A DNA stretch of 32,199 bases from Gemmatimonadota bacterium (lineage in GTDB: Bacteria; Gemmatimonadota; Gemmatimonadetes; Longimicrobiales; RSA9): assembly GCA_017881445.1 (NCBI GenBank), contig JADGQX010000023.1, positions 1 to 32,199 on the forward strand. Direction: 5' to 3'. This document shows positions 24,590 through 32,199 of this stretch, one piece after another. The stretch's first letter is position 1. Each line of letters opens with the position of its first letter. The notes beneath the pieces were generated by a model. The model was not told the DNA's origin. It ran no database searches and saw only the letters and a program-made list of their open reading frames with translations. The position numbers and the translations under genes were made by a program.

Positions 24590-25681
24590 CTACCCGCGCG
24601 TCAGGTGGATGTCGCCGGAGCCCGTGGACACTTCGAGGGTGCCCCGGCCATCGCCCAGCGTGCCCTCGAGGAGTCCCTCGCGCTGCCGGACCAGGGTCAC
24701 AGGCAGCGAATGGTTAATGTCGCCCGAGCCGCTGCTGGCGCGCAGCTTGGCGCCCATGCCCTCCGGCAGCGCCAGCGTCACGTCGCCCGAGCCCGTGGAG
24801 ACCCGCACGGTCTCGGGCGAGCCCGTCAGTCCCACGCGGATGTCGCCGCTGCCCGTGCGCAGGATGCACGTCGGCGCCGAGACGCCGCCCACCTTCACGT
24901 CGCCCGAGCCCGTGTCCACGTCCAGGCGCGTGCCCACCAGCGTCGAGCCGGTCACGTCGCCCGAGCCCGTGCGCAGCACGACGGAGCCGCCGCGGACGCC
25001 CTGGACCGTGACGTCGCCCGAGCCCGTGGCGGCCGACACGTCGCCCGTCACCTGCGCCAGGCGGACGTCGCCGCTGCCCGTGCCGATGTTCGTCGTCCCG
25101 CGCACGCCGGTGAAGGCCACGTCGCCCGAGCTCGTGGACACACGCAGCCGGCCATCCACGTTCTCGGCGTCCACCCGCCCCACGCCCAGGAACACGGCCA
25201 CGCGCTTCCCGGCTGGCACCTCGATGACGAGGTCCGCGTGGGCGCGCAGCCCGCTGCCGTCCCCGGTGATGCGCACCCGGTGCGTCGCGGCGCTCGTGAG
25301 CGACTCACCGCCCGCGCCGCCCTCCTCCTTCCAGAACGAGGCGTCGCCGAACGTGCCGTTCTCGCGCACGTCCAGGTTGTTGGTGCCATACTGGCCCATG
25401 GCCGGGTAGACGATGTCGTCGTCCGGGAAGACGATCCGCAGCACCTGCCAGGCGCCGGCGGCGCCCGACACCACCTTCAGCTTCCCGGCATCCTCGCCCG
25501 CGGTCCGGACATCCACCGTGACGGACGACCCGCTGCCGGCCTGCAGCCGGACCTGCCCGGCCAGGTCGTAGATGGCGGCGTCGCCCGCCAGCGTCACGCG
25601 CTGCTGCGCGGCGGCGGTCGCAGGAAGCAGCAGGAGCGGCAGCGCGCGGACGAGGGAACGCACGGCGGTTCTGGCGAGCAT
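24590..25681 (-). CDS. Exported DUF4097-type beta-solenoid protein
   Basis: 363 aa. A signal peptide (about residues 6-26, ending AAAQQ) is followed by a beta-rich region. From residue 184 onward there is a ladder of nine S/T-G/S-S-G-D-V/I motifs (at about 184, 201, 219, 238, 257, 276, 296, 317 and 353), spaced mostly 18-21 residues, typical of DUF4097/DUF4098 adhesin-like right-handed folds. Function is unknown; surface or periplasmic structural roles are likely. The frame is open well upstream, but ATG 25681 has AGGAG 7 nt before it and starts the signal peptide. It is divergent from ftcD and ends in TAG next to the REP-like element. Confidence 0.88.
   Translation of the reverse strand: MLARTAVRSLVRALPLLLLPATAAAQQRVTLAGDAAIYDLAGQVRLQAGSGSSVTVDVRTAGEDAGKLKVVSGAAGAWQVLRIVFPDDDIVYPAMGQYGTNNLDVRENGTFGDASFWKEEGGAGGESLTSAATHRVRITGDGSGLRAHADLVIEVPAGKRVAVFLGVGRVDAENVDGRLRVSTSSGDVAFTGVRGTTNIGTGSGDVRLAQVTGDVSAATGSGDVTVQGVRGGSVVLRTGSGDVTGSTLVGTRLDVDTGSGDVKVGGVSAPTCILRTGSGDIRVGLTGSPETVRVSTGSGDVTLALPEGMGAKLRASSGSGDINHSLPVTLVRQREGLLEGTLGDGRGTLEVSTGSGDIHLTRG
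24611..25136. repeat. Intragenic DNA repeats encoding the SGD ladder
   Basis: Near-identical copies of GTCGCCCGAGCCCGTG or GTCGCCGCTGCCCGTG recur about every 57-60 bp (for example near 24611, 24781, 24840, 24900, 24957, 25014, 25070). They encode the TGSGDV turns on the minus strand. The high DNA identity suggests expansion by unit duplication or gene conversion. It is a coding repeat, not CRISPR. Confidence 0.75.
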
Positions 25682-25816
25682 GGTGGTCTCCTGGCGTGGA
25701 AGTGGCTCCCGCATCGCGCGCGGGCCCATCAGCGGATTCGATCGCGCAGCCGCGTGAAACGTTGGAATGCCATACGCGCGGGCGGCGCCCCGGGATTCCA
25801 GGCGCGGGCCCCGGGC

Positions 25817-25846
25817 TTGACGCCGGTCCCTCGCGCGAGCTACTTG
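25817..25846 (+). promoter_or_regulatory. Putative ftcD promoter
   Basis: TTGACG (25817-25822), an 18-nt spacer and TACTTG (25841-25846) in the 229-bp gap divergent from the DUF4097 gene. The predicted leader is about 58 nt. The -35 is good and the -10 moderate. Confidence 0.4.
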
Positions 25847-25910
25847 CACGCGGCGCCGCCGGCGAGCCGCGGGGCGTCGTGAACATGAAAATGCCGAAAG
25901 CGAAAAGCGC

Positions 25911-27560
25911 ATGCGCATCGTGGAGTGCGTACCGAACTTCTCCGAGGGCCGCGACCGCTCGGTCATCGACGCCATCGCCGAGAGCATCCGCCGCTGCCCG
26001 GGCGTGAAGCTGCTCGACATCGATCCCGGCGCCTCCACCAATCGCACGGTCTTCACCTTCGTGGGCGAGCCCGACGACGTCGTGGAGGCCGCGTTCCGGG
26101 CCGCCACCGCCGGCTACCGGCTCATCGACATGACCCGCCACACCGGCGAGCACCCGCGGCTCGGCGCCGTGGACGTCGTCCCCTTCGTGCCCGTCGCCGG
26201 CGTCACCATGGAGGAATGTGTCGAGCTGTCCCGGCAATTCGGCGAGCGCATCGGCCGCGAGCTGGGCGTCCCCGTCTACCTCTACGAGGAGGCCCAGCCG
26301 CTGCAGCACCGCCGGGAGCTGCGCCAGATCCGCAGCGGCGAGTACGAGGGGCTCGCCGCCAGGATCGGCAAGCCCGAGTGGGAGCCCGACTTCGGGCCGG
26401 CGGAGTTCGTGCCCCGCTCCGGCGCCACCGTCACCGGCGCCCGCTTCTTCCTGGTCGCCTATAACGTGAACATCCTGGGCACCAGCAACCAGGCGCACCG
26501 CATCGCCCTGGACATCCGGGAGCAGGGGCGCACCGTCAGGGGCGCGGACGGCAGGGAGGTCCAGCAACCGGGCCGCTTCAAGGCCGTCAAGGCACTGGGC
26601 TGGCAGCTCGAGCAGTACGACATCGCCCAGGTTTCCATGAACCTGGACAACTTCCGCATCACGCCCATCCATGCGGCCTACGAGGCGGTGCGCGAGCTGG
26701 CCGGCACGCTGAACGTGGGCGTCGCCGGCAGCGAGATCGTCGGTCTGGTTCCCCTCGAGGCCATCCTGGCCGCCGCGGACTTCTACATCGAGCGCGAGAA
26801 GCTGTTCATCCTGGACGAGCGCCAGAAGGTGCGCCTGGCCGTGGACCGGCTGGGGCTGTCGTCGCTGCACCCCTTCGTCCCCGACGACAAGATCATCGAG
26901 TACCTGATCGCCGAGGAGGCGGACGGGCCCCTCATCCGCAAGTCGGTGCGCGATTTCGTCGAGGCCGTCGCCGCCCGCACCTCCGCTCCCGGCGGCGGCT
27001 CGGTGGCCGCGCTCATGGGCGCCCTGGGCGCCGCTCTCGGCGCCATGGTCGGCTGGCTCACATACGGCCGCCGCAAGTACGAGCACCTGGACTCGCGCAT
27101 ACGCGCCACCATCCCGGCGCTGGTCGAGGTCCAGGAGCAGCTGCTCCAGGCCGTGGACCGCGACACGCAGGCCTTCGCCGGCTATATGGCGGCCATCGCC
27201 CTGCCGAAGTCCACCCCCGCGGAGCAGGCCGCCCGGCGTATCGCCATGCAGCAGGGGCTCCAGCAGGCGACGCTGGTGCCCCTGGGCACCATGGAAACCG
27301 CCGACCGCGCCTGGGACTCCATGCTCGAGATCGCCCGGGTCGGGCAGTTCTCCTCCCGCTCGGACGCCGAGGTGGGAGCAAGAGCGCTGGAGGCCGGCAT
27401 TTACGGCGCCTGGCGCAACGTCGCCATCAACCTGGCCGGCATCAAGGACGAGACCTTCCGCACCGACGTGAAGGCGCGCGCCGACGCCCTCATGGCCCGG
27501 GCGCGGGAGAAGCTGGCGGAGCTGCAGGCCATCGTGGAGGCGCGCACGGGCGACGTGTAG
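25911..27560 (+). CDS. ftcD: Bifunctional glutamate formiminotransferase / formimino-THF cyclodeaminase
   Basis: 549 aa, close to the length of the mammalian bifunctional enzyme (541 aa). The N-terminal formiminotransferase (about 1-325) moves the formimino group of N-formiminoglutamate to tetrahydrofolate; the C-terminal cyclodeaminase (about 340-545) releases ammonia and gives 5,10-methenyl-THF. Landmarks are ECVPNFSEGRD (5-15), RHTGEHPRLGAVDVVPF (76-92, with catalytic-type His81), NILGTSNQAHRIA, and the cyclodeaminase start FVEAVAARTSAPGGGSVAAL. It links histidine breakdown to one-carbon metabolism. No hut genes lie in the window. ATG 25911 has only an A-rich stretch and no clear Shine-Dalgarno upstream. 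Confidence 0.96.
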   Translation: MRIVECVPNFSEGRDRSVIDAIAESIRRCPGVKLLDIDPGASTNRTVFTFVGEPDDVVEAAFRAATAGYRLIDMTRHTGEHPRLGAVDVVPFVPVAGVTMEECVELSRQFGERIGRELGVPVYLYEEAQPLQHRRELRQIRSGEYEGLAARIGKPEWEPDFGPAEFVPRSGATVTGARFFLVAYNVNILGTSNQAHRIALDIREQGRTVRGADGREVQQPGRFKAVKALGWQLEQYDIAQVSMNLDNFRITPIHAAYEAVRELAGTLNVGVAGSEIVGLVPLEAILAAADFYIEREKLFILDERQKVRLAVDRLGLSSLHPFVPDDKIIEYLIAEEADGPLIRKSVRDFVEAVAARTSAPGGGSVAALMGALGAALGAMVGWLTYGRRKYEHLDSRIRATIPALVEVQEQLLQAVDRDTQAFAGYMAAIALPKSTPAEQAARRIAMQQGLQQATLVPLGTMETADRAWDSMLEIARVGQFSSRSDAEVGARALEAGIYGAWRNVAINLAGIKDETFRTDVKARADALMARAREKLAELQAIVEARTGDV

Positions 27561-27616
27561 CGCCCGGCCGCCGGAGCGCGGGTGTGCGGAAGGGGCGCCT
27601 CCGCTCTCCCGCGCCG

Positions 27617-27649
27617 GCGCGCCCGGCACGGCGCGCCCGGCACGGCGCG
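27617..27649. repeat. 14-nt tandem repeat between convergent genes
   Basis: GCGCGCCCGGCACG occurs twice in tandem (27617-27630, 27631-27644) plus a partial third copy, 4 nt before the stop of the gene at 27653. The 92-bp gap to ftcD also has a weak GCGGA/TCCGC hairpin near 27587-27605. No strong terminator was found. Confidence 0.65.
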
Positions 27650-27652
27650 GAG

Positions 27653-30600
27653 CTACCTCGGCGACCGCTCCCGCTCCAGGGCATCCAGCAGGTGCGCGCT
27701 GATCAGGAGGGTGCGCAGGTCGCCGCGATTGCGGGCGGAGAGCGGAGCCATTCCCACCCATACGCTATCCGCCCGCAGCGTCTGCCCCAGCCGGAGCCGG
27801 GCGACCGTGGCTCCATCGCGCAGGAGGTCGTCGGGCAGCCACTGCACCGCCGGATGGTCCGCCAGCAGCACGTCGGCCGCGCGCGAAGCCTGGGCGAAGT
27901 CCCAGGTCGCGAGCCCGTGCAAGAAGGCGACGGACGCCCGGACGCCCGCGGGAGGGGCGGTGCGGTCGAGGTACTCCGCGGTACGGGCGTAGAACCGCTC
28001 GTCGGCCACGCCCGCGGTGCCGCCGTGTACGTCCCGCTCCGCCTGGAGCCAGTCCGTCACCCAGAGGCGCCAGTCGTCGGGCGCGCGGCCGGCATCGAGC
28101 ACGGCGTCCATGAGGTAACGCCGGTGCACCGCCATGAGGGGCTCCGGTCCGAGCCCGGAATCGGCCGCCAGTCCGCTCCTCACCACCGCACCGATCGCCA
28201 GCTGGCTCGCGTGCGGAATCCCGACCACCGTGCTCCAGCGCTCGCTGCCGAAGCCGGCCCGCCGCCCCGAGAGCGCGGCCACCACGTCGAAGCGGTCCGC
28301 CTGCAGCTCCTCGAAGCCGCTGGCGCTCTCCTGCCGGAAGCGCGCTCGCTCCGCGCCCAGGTCCAGCACCGGGAAGAAATCCGAGTTCGGCGCGCCGAAG
28401 CGCCTGAGCACCGGCTCCAGGACATCACGCCCGATCAGGTGCAGGGCATCCAGCTCGGCCGGGGTGAAGGGCAGAGTCGCCCGCAGGTCCCGGCGCACCG
28501 CGGGCAGTGCGAACACTCGCCAGTCCGGCGCGGGCAGAGCCGGCCGGTTGCTGGCGACCACCAGCAGGTCGGTGCCGGACGTCAGGTAGATGTCGTAGGA
28601 CGGGAAGTTCTCGTGCAGAGCCGAGAGCACCGTCAGGACCAGGCCGTCGTTGATCTCGTACAGGTGCAGCCACTGCCCGAACACGCCAGCGGGCGAGAGA
28701 TAGCGCCGCACGCGGCCGTAGAACTCGGTCGTGAACAGCCCCGAGACGCCACTGACCCACGGGTTCGACGGCTCGGAGAGGATGAGGTCGAAGCGCCGGT
28801 CCGCCGCCGCGAAGTAGGACTTGGCGTCGTCCAGCACGAACATGGAGCGCGGGTCGTTGAAAACCCGCGCATTGGCCGGCAGGAACGCCCGCGAGCCCGC
28901 GATCATCTCGGGCTCGATCTCGATGGTGGCCAATCGCCGCAGCGCCGGACTGGCCAGCAGCAGATGGGAGCTGAGGCCAGACCCCTGCCCGATCACGGCC
29001 GCCTCCCGGGCGCCGGGCGCATGGGCCAGCGTGAGCAGCGGCAGCAGCACCTGCGTGGACACGTCGCCGGCCAGGGGCAGGCGGCGGGCCCGATCGCTCC
29101 ACCGGGACCAGCTGGAGTCGAGCGAGGCGTCCGGCTTCCCGTTGGTGAAGATCGCCAGCGACTTGTCGCGGTTGCGCGTCACGGTCACGCTCGCCGTCCG
29201 TCCGTCCGCGTAGAAGACGACGCGCCGCTCCCCGGGAACGGGTAGCCGCCCGTGGCGGTACACGCCGCTGGCCAGCAGGGAGCGATCGAAGTGGTTCAGC
29301 CCCAGCGCGAGCGCCGCCGCCGCGGCTACGCCCAGCGCGGAAGCCCAGGCCAGGCGCCGACCGCGCCGGCTGCCTGCTCCCAGGCGCAGCAGCGCCACAC
29401 CCAGCCCCATGTCCACCACCGCGCCCAGCACCAGCAGCAGCTTGAGGCCCAGTGGAGGCAGCAGCACCAGGCCCGCCAGCGCCGTGCCCACGATGGAGCC
29501 GATCGTGTTGACGCCGTACACGGCGCCGATGGAGCGCTCCCCGCGCCCGGCCGCGATCAGCGTGCGGGTGATGAGGGGCAGCGTCATCCCGGCGCAGAAC
29601 GTCGCCGGCAGCATGACCGCGAGCGAGAACGCGTAGCGGGCCAGGCCGAACGCCTCGTAGGCGGCGTCGCCGCGCCCCAGCGCTCTCAGCAGCGAGGCGG
29701 TCCAGGCGAAGGAATGCAGGTATACGGGCAGGGTGGCGAGCGCGGCGAACCCCATGCACCACTGCACCACGCCCAGCGTCCGGACCGGGTCGCGGAAGCG
29801 GTCCGCGCGCCGGTGAACCCAGAGCGCCCCCAGCGCCAGCCCCAGGATGAACGCCGACAGCATCAGCTCGAAGGAGTGCGTGGCGCTGCCCAGCACCAGC
29901 GACAGCATGCGGATCCAGGCGATCTCGTAAATGAAGGAGGCGATGGCCGTGCCGAAGCTGACCGCCAGTAGCGCGCGCCAGAGCACGGTGGCGGAAAGCG
30001 AGACCGCGGCCGCCTCCAGCGGCCCGGCCGCCTCCGGCTCCTCTTCCGCCAGCTGCTGGGACGGCCGTACCAGCCTGACTCCCATGAACGTCACCAGTGC
30101 CGCCGCCAGGTTGATCAGCGCAGCGCAAAGCAGCGTCCCCGGCAAGCCCAGCGCCCCGACCAGCCAGAAGCCCGCCAGCAGCACGCCCCCCGCGGCGCCC
30201 AGGCTGTTGGCGAAGTACAGCAATCCCAGCACTTGCCCGGGCCGGTGCCGCACCGTGCGCAGCACACCCGCGCTCATGAGCGGGAACGTCATGCCCAGCA
30301 GCACGGACTGCGGCAGGATCAGCAGCGACGCGATCACCCACTTCACCACGACGACCGTCGGCTCGTTGGGCAGCGCCGGGAAGATCACGTCGTACGCCGC
30401 CGCGGTGACGCCGACGAATACCTCGTGGAAGAATAGCCCGATGAAACCCGCGGCGGCCTCGACCGCCGCATACGCCAGCAGCGGCTGCCCCAGACGCTCC
30501 GAGTGGCTGCCCACCAGCAGCGCGCCCAGCGACATGCCGCCCAGGAAGATCATCAGCACGATCACCTGGGCGTACGCCGAATGGCCTACGAACAGACTGA

Positions 30601-30757
30601 GGTAGCGACTCCAGATGGATTCGTAGATCAGGCCTGCGGCGCCTGAAAGGACGAAGACCGTGTAAAGTAGCAGCCGGAGTCGCGCGGAGGTGCCGGCGGA
30701 GGCCCTGGCCCGGCCTGGCGCAGGGTCGGAAAGCGGCGTCGCTTCGAGGTTTTCCAT
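27653..30757 (-). CDS. Membrane transporter-like / spermidine-synthase-like fusion protein
   Basis: 1034 aa. The first 490 residues hold about twelve or more membrane helices in two related halves, each opening with a similar motif (GLIYESIWSRYLSLFVG near 42-58, FIYEIAWIRMLSLVLG near 275-290). Residues about 500-760 form a Rossmann methyltransferase-like domain of the spermidine synthase family: GQGSG (590-594), EIEPEM (613-618), DDAKSY (643-648) and SEPSNPW (661-667). The catalytic Asp of true spermidine synthases is not present at that last strand, so polyamine synthesis is doubtful. The C-terminal 250 residues are helical. The frame opens with a TTG, but ATG 30757 is preferred; a promoter 6 nt upstream suggests a leaderless mRNA. 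Confidence 0.88.
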   Translation of the reverse strand: MENLEATPLSDPAPGRARASAGTSARLRLLLYTVFVLSGAAGLIYESIWSRYLSLFVGHSAYAQVIVLMIFLGGMSLGALLVGSHSERLGQPLLAYAAVEAAAGFIGLFFHEVFVGVTAAAYDVIFPALPNEPTVVVVKWVIASLLILPQSVLLGMTFPLMSAGVLRTVRHRPGQVLGLLYFANSLGAAGGVLLAGFWLVGALGLPGTLLCAALINLAAALVTFMGVRLVRPSQQLAEEEPEAAGPLEAAAVSLSATVLWRALLAVSFGTAIASFIYEIAWIRMLSLVLGSATHSFELMLSAFILGLALGALWVHRRADRFRDPVRTLGVVQWCMGFAALATLPVYLHSFAWTASLLRALGRGDAAYEAFGLARYAFSLAVMLPATFCAGMTLPLITRTLIAAGRGERSIGAVYGVNTIGSIVGTALAGLVLLPPLGLKLLLVLGAVVDMGLGVALLRLGAGSRRGRRLAWASALGVAAAAALALGLNHFDRSLLASGVYRHGRLPVPGERRVVFYADGRTASVTVTRNRDKSLAIFTNGKPDASLDSSWSRWSDRARRLPLAGDVSTQVLLPLLTLAHAPGAREAAVIGQGSGLSSHLLLASPALRRLATIEIEPEMIAGSRAFLPANARVFNDPRSMFVLDDAKSYFAAADRRFDLILSEPSNPWVSGVSGLFTTEFYGRVRRYLSPAGVFGQWLHLYEINDGLVLTVLSALHENFPSYDIYLTSGTDLLVVASNRPALPAPDWRVFALPAVRRDLRATLPFTPAELDALHLIGRDVLEPVLRRFGAPNSDFFPVLDLGAERARFRQESASGFEELQADRFDVVAALSGRRAGFGSERWSTVVGIPHASQLAIGAVVRSGLAADSGLGPEPLMAVHRRYLMDAVLDAGRAPDDWRLWVTDWLQAERDVHGGTAGVADERFYARTAEYLDRTAPPAGVRASVAFLHGLATWDFAQASRAADVLLADHPAVQWLPDDLLRDGATVARLRLGQTLRADSVWVGMAPLSARNRGDLRTLLISAHLLDALERERSPR

Positions 30758-30763
30758 CAATGG

Positions 30764-30793
30764 AAGCTAGTCCTGGTGTGTCCGTCGGGTCAA
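30764..30793 (-). promoter_or_regulatory. Promoter of the fusion gene (leaderless type)
   Basis: On the minus strand TTGACC (30793-30788), an 18-nt spacer and TAGCTT (30769-30764). The ATG follows the -10 box by 6 nt, so transcription should begin at the start codon. It lies in the 68-bp gap after the lipoprotein gene, giving the fusion gene its own promoter. Confidence 0.5.
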
Positions 30794-30825
30794 CGAAGGT
30801 GTTGCCTGGGAACGACCGCCGCCCA

Positions 30826-31518
30826 TCAGTGCGCGCTGCCGAAGAGCTCCAGCGCCAGGCTCCCGATGACAAGCAGGAACGGACGGGTGCCGGAGGGCAC
30901 GAGGCTCTGGTCCCGGAGCTCGGCGCCGAGCGCCACGGTCAGGCCGAGGTGCGCCGCCCGCCCCTTGAAGCCCGACTCCGTCCGCGCCAGCGTGGATGCC
31001 AGCGCGACCACGCTATGGTCGCCGAGGTCGACGTACGTCACCTGGTGTGCCATGTACCACGTACCGTCGCCGTGCAGGGGCGGACCCGTCTCGAAATAGG
31101 CGGATGCGTGGTCGATGCCCGCCAGCAGGCCAACGCCCCGATCCCAGCCGTCGCTCCGGAGCTGCGTGTAGAGGTCCAGGTCGGAGCCCAGCAGGGCCTC
31201 GTGCCAGTTGACGCCGTTCTCGCTGAGGCCGGCCACCAGCGCGAACGGCTGCAGTTGCGCACCCACGTGCGCCGGCGTCCCGAACGGACCGCGCGCCGTG
31301 CCCTGCCGGAGGAGGATCTGCGGCACCGGTAGCAGAAAGGGCGGCGTCCGGTCGGACGCACGCGTCGAGAGCGTGGTGCCGGTCATGAAGTCGAGCGCGA
31401 ACCCGCCGCTCCCGCCCGTATGAACGGCCGGCCCGTGCGTGACCATGGGGAAGCACGCGCCGAGTGCGGGAAGCGCCGCCACCGCCACGGTCAGCCGGAG
31501 CAGCGTCAGGCGACTCAC
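30826..31518 (-). CDS. Hypothetical lipoprotein
   Basis: 230 aa, not recognised. A short hydrophobic leader ends in a lipobox LGAC (residues 19-22), so Cys22 is probably lipidated and the protein sits in the envelope. The rest is rich in beta-type segments with aromatic residues and could be a small barrel-like or surface protein. The GTG start overlaps the stop of the GyrI-like gene (GTGA), which sets the start and suggests coupled translation. Confidence 0.7.
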   Translation of the reverse strand: MSRLTLLRLTVAVAALPALGACFPMVTHGPAVHTGGSGGFALDFMTGTTLSTRASDRTPPFLLPVPQILLRQGTARGPFGTPAHVGAQLQPFALVAGLSENGVNWHEALLGSDLDLYTQLRSDGWDRGVGLLAGIDHASAYFETGPPLHGDGTWYMAHQVTYVDLGDHSVVALASTLARTESGFKGRAAHLGLTVALGAELRDQSLVPSGTRPFLLVIGSLALELFGSAH

Positions 31519-32111
31519 CCGACCGGTTGCCGCAGGATCGTCTTCAAGCGCTCCGGCAGAACGCGGCGCGGGTCGGATATGTAGATCTCGTGGTGGCGCC
31601 CCCGCAGTGGGCGGCCCTGCGCCGCCGCGAAGGCGTGCATCGCCTCGATCGTTCGCTTCTCCGCCGAGTACGGGCCCACGTGCAGGACCTGCACGCAGTC
31701 GCCCTCGTCCAGCTGCTCCAGCCGGACGCGCCGCACCGCGGGACCCTTGCCCTTCCGCTCCAGCTCGGCGAATGCGGTCTCCAGGTCCGTCCCGGTGATG
31801 AAGTCGGGCGTGCGGATCAGCGCCGTCCAGCGCCAGGTCGCGCCTGGCTCGCCCGCGGTCACGTCCGGCACCGACCAGAGGGCCTCCAGCGGCGCCACCG
31901 TGTAGTCGGCGCCCTCGCGCTTCTTCCGCATCTTGATCGTGAAGGCGACGCCGTACAGCGCGCCGATCGCCTCCGCGAATCCCGGCCCGTTCGGGTCACC
32001 CTCGCCGTCGAAGGCGAGGTACTGCGCCGGCTCCACGCGCACGAGTGCCGGCGACTTCGGCGTCGCGTACTCCGCGCGATGCGCCGCCACCAGGTTCAGT
32101 TTCTCGGGCAT
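31515..32111 (-). CDS. GyrI-like small-molecule-binding protein
   Basis: 198 aa, a stand-alone GyrI-like domain of the COG4832 type. The core YLAFDGEGDPNGPGFAEAIG (31-50) and the paired segments around VPLEALW/WRWTALIRTPDFIT and HVGPYSAEKRTIEAMHAF are typical. These proteins bind or hydrolyse small hydrophobic or cationic compounds; no DNA-binding domain is attached here. The frame is open to 32180, but ATG 32111 has GGAGG 6 nt upstream and begins the family. It is the first gene of a unit with the lipoprotein. Confidence 0.88.
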   Translation of the reverse strand: MPEKLNLVAAHRAEYATPKSPALVRVEPAQYLAFDGEGDPNGPGFAEAIGALYGVAFTIKMRKKREGADYTVAPLEALWSVPDVTAGEPGATWRWTALIRTPDFITGTDLETAFAELERKGKGPAVRRVRLEQLDEGDCVQVLHVGPYSAEKRTIEAMHAFAAAQGRPLRGRHHEIYISDPRRVLPERLKTILRQPVG

Positions 32112-32199
32112 CGTCGCCTCCGCTGCGGGCCCCGGGGACCCTGGCGCCCACGAGGGCCGGGTGGGCGAAGCAGCCTTCACCGTTCCCTCCGGCGCGACG
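32112..32199. other. Right-hand window edge
   Basis: 88 bp with the GyrI Shine-Dalgarno (GGAGG on the minus strand) and no supported gene. The promoter of the GyrI-like gene probably lies here or beyond the edge. Confidence 0.4.

Noticed and set aside
24600-25140. CRISPR-like regular repeats
   Set aside because: The roughly 57-60-bp periodicity is coding and translates to the SGD ladder of a DUF4097 protein; spacers are not unique sequences.
28425-30872. 815-codon minus-strand open frame overlapping the fusion gene
   Set aside because: Out-of-frame shadow; the other frame has membrane helices and spermidine-synthase motifs.

Overview
The window is high-GC DNA from a diderm (Gram-negative type) bacterium. 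The gene mix is most like Gemmatimonadota: a pair of large secreted VPS10/BNR propeller proteins, a GCPII-type M28 peptidase, a spermidine-synthase-like gene fused to a transporter-like membrane domain, a DUF4097 protein and an Mla lipid transporter. The phylum is inferred from content and composition; there is no rRNA or other marker gene. I saw no tRNA, rRNA, CRISPR array, transposase or phage gene. The window looks like ordinary chromosome.

Layout. 42-1317 (-): DUF167 gene overlapping a metalloenzyme-superfamily (PGM/alkaline-phosphatase fold) gene. 1450-7530 (-): two secreted sortilin-like propeller proteins in tandem. 7770-10469 (+): mlaE-mlaF-mlaD, the inner-membrane part of a phospholipid/MCE ABC transporter, divergent from the propeller genes. 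10536-12932 (-): an orphan methyl-accepting chemotaxis protein, convergent with mlaD across a long hairpin. 13270-19840 (-): a module of AAA+ ATPase (ChlI/MoxR-like), VWA protein, HEAT-repeat protein and a degenerate HD-GYP protein; mutY lies on the opposite strand between the ATPase and the VWA gene. 19878-21896 (-): Nudt19-like Nudix hydrolase and an M50 site-2-type protease with CBS domains. 22155-24338 (-): M28 peptidase. 24590-25681 (-): exported DUF4097 protein. 25911-27560 (+): bifunctional ftcD. 27653-32111 (-): GyrI-like protein, lipoprotein, and the MFS/spermidine-synthase-like fusion.

Functional threads. Envelope and secretion dominate (Mla, propellers, M28, M50, lipoprotein, DUF4097). 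The AAA+/VWA pair recalls Mg-chelatase I/D or MoxR-VWA chaperones, and here it is followed by a HEAT scaffold and a pseudo-HD-GYP. MutY, the Nudix protein and FtcD are housekeeping or catabolic.

The least ordinary signals lie between genes. There are arrays of short purine-rich units directly after several stop codons, a G-run cluster with quadruplex potential between the VWA and HEAT genes, a 19-bp inverted repeat at the 5' end of mutY with a competing third arm, a REP/MITE-like inverted repeat built of about 9-nt units upstream of the M28 gene, and three promoters whose -10 boxes sit 6-7 nt from the start codon, suggesting leaderless transcripts.
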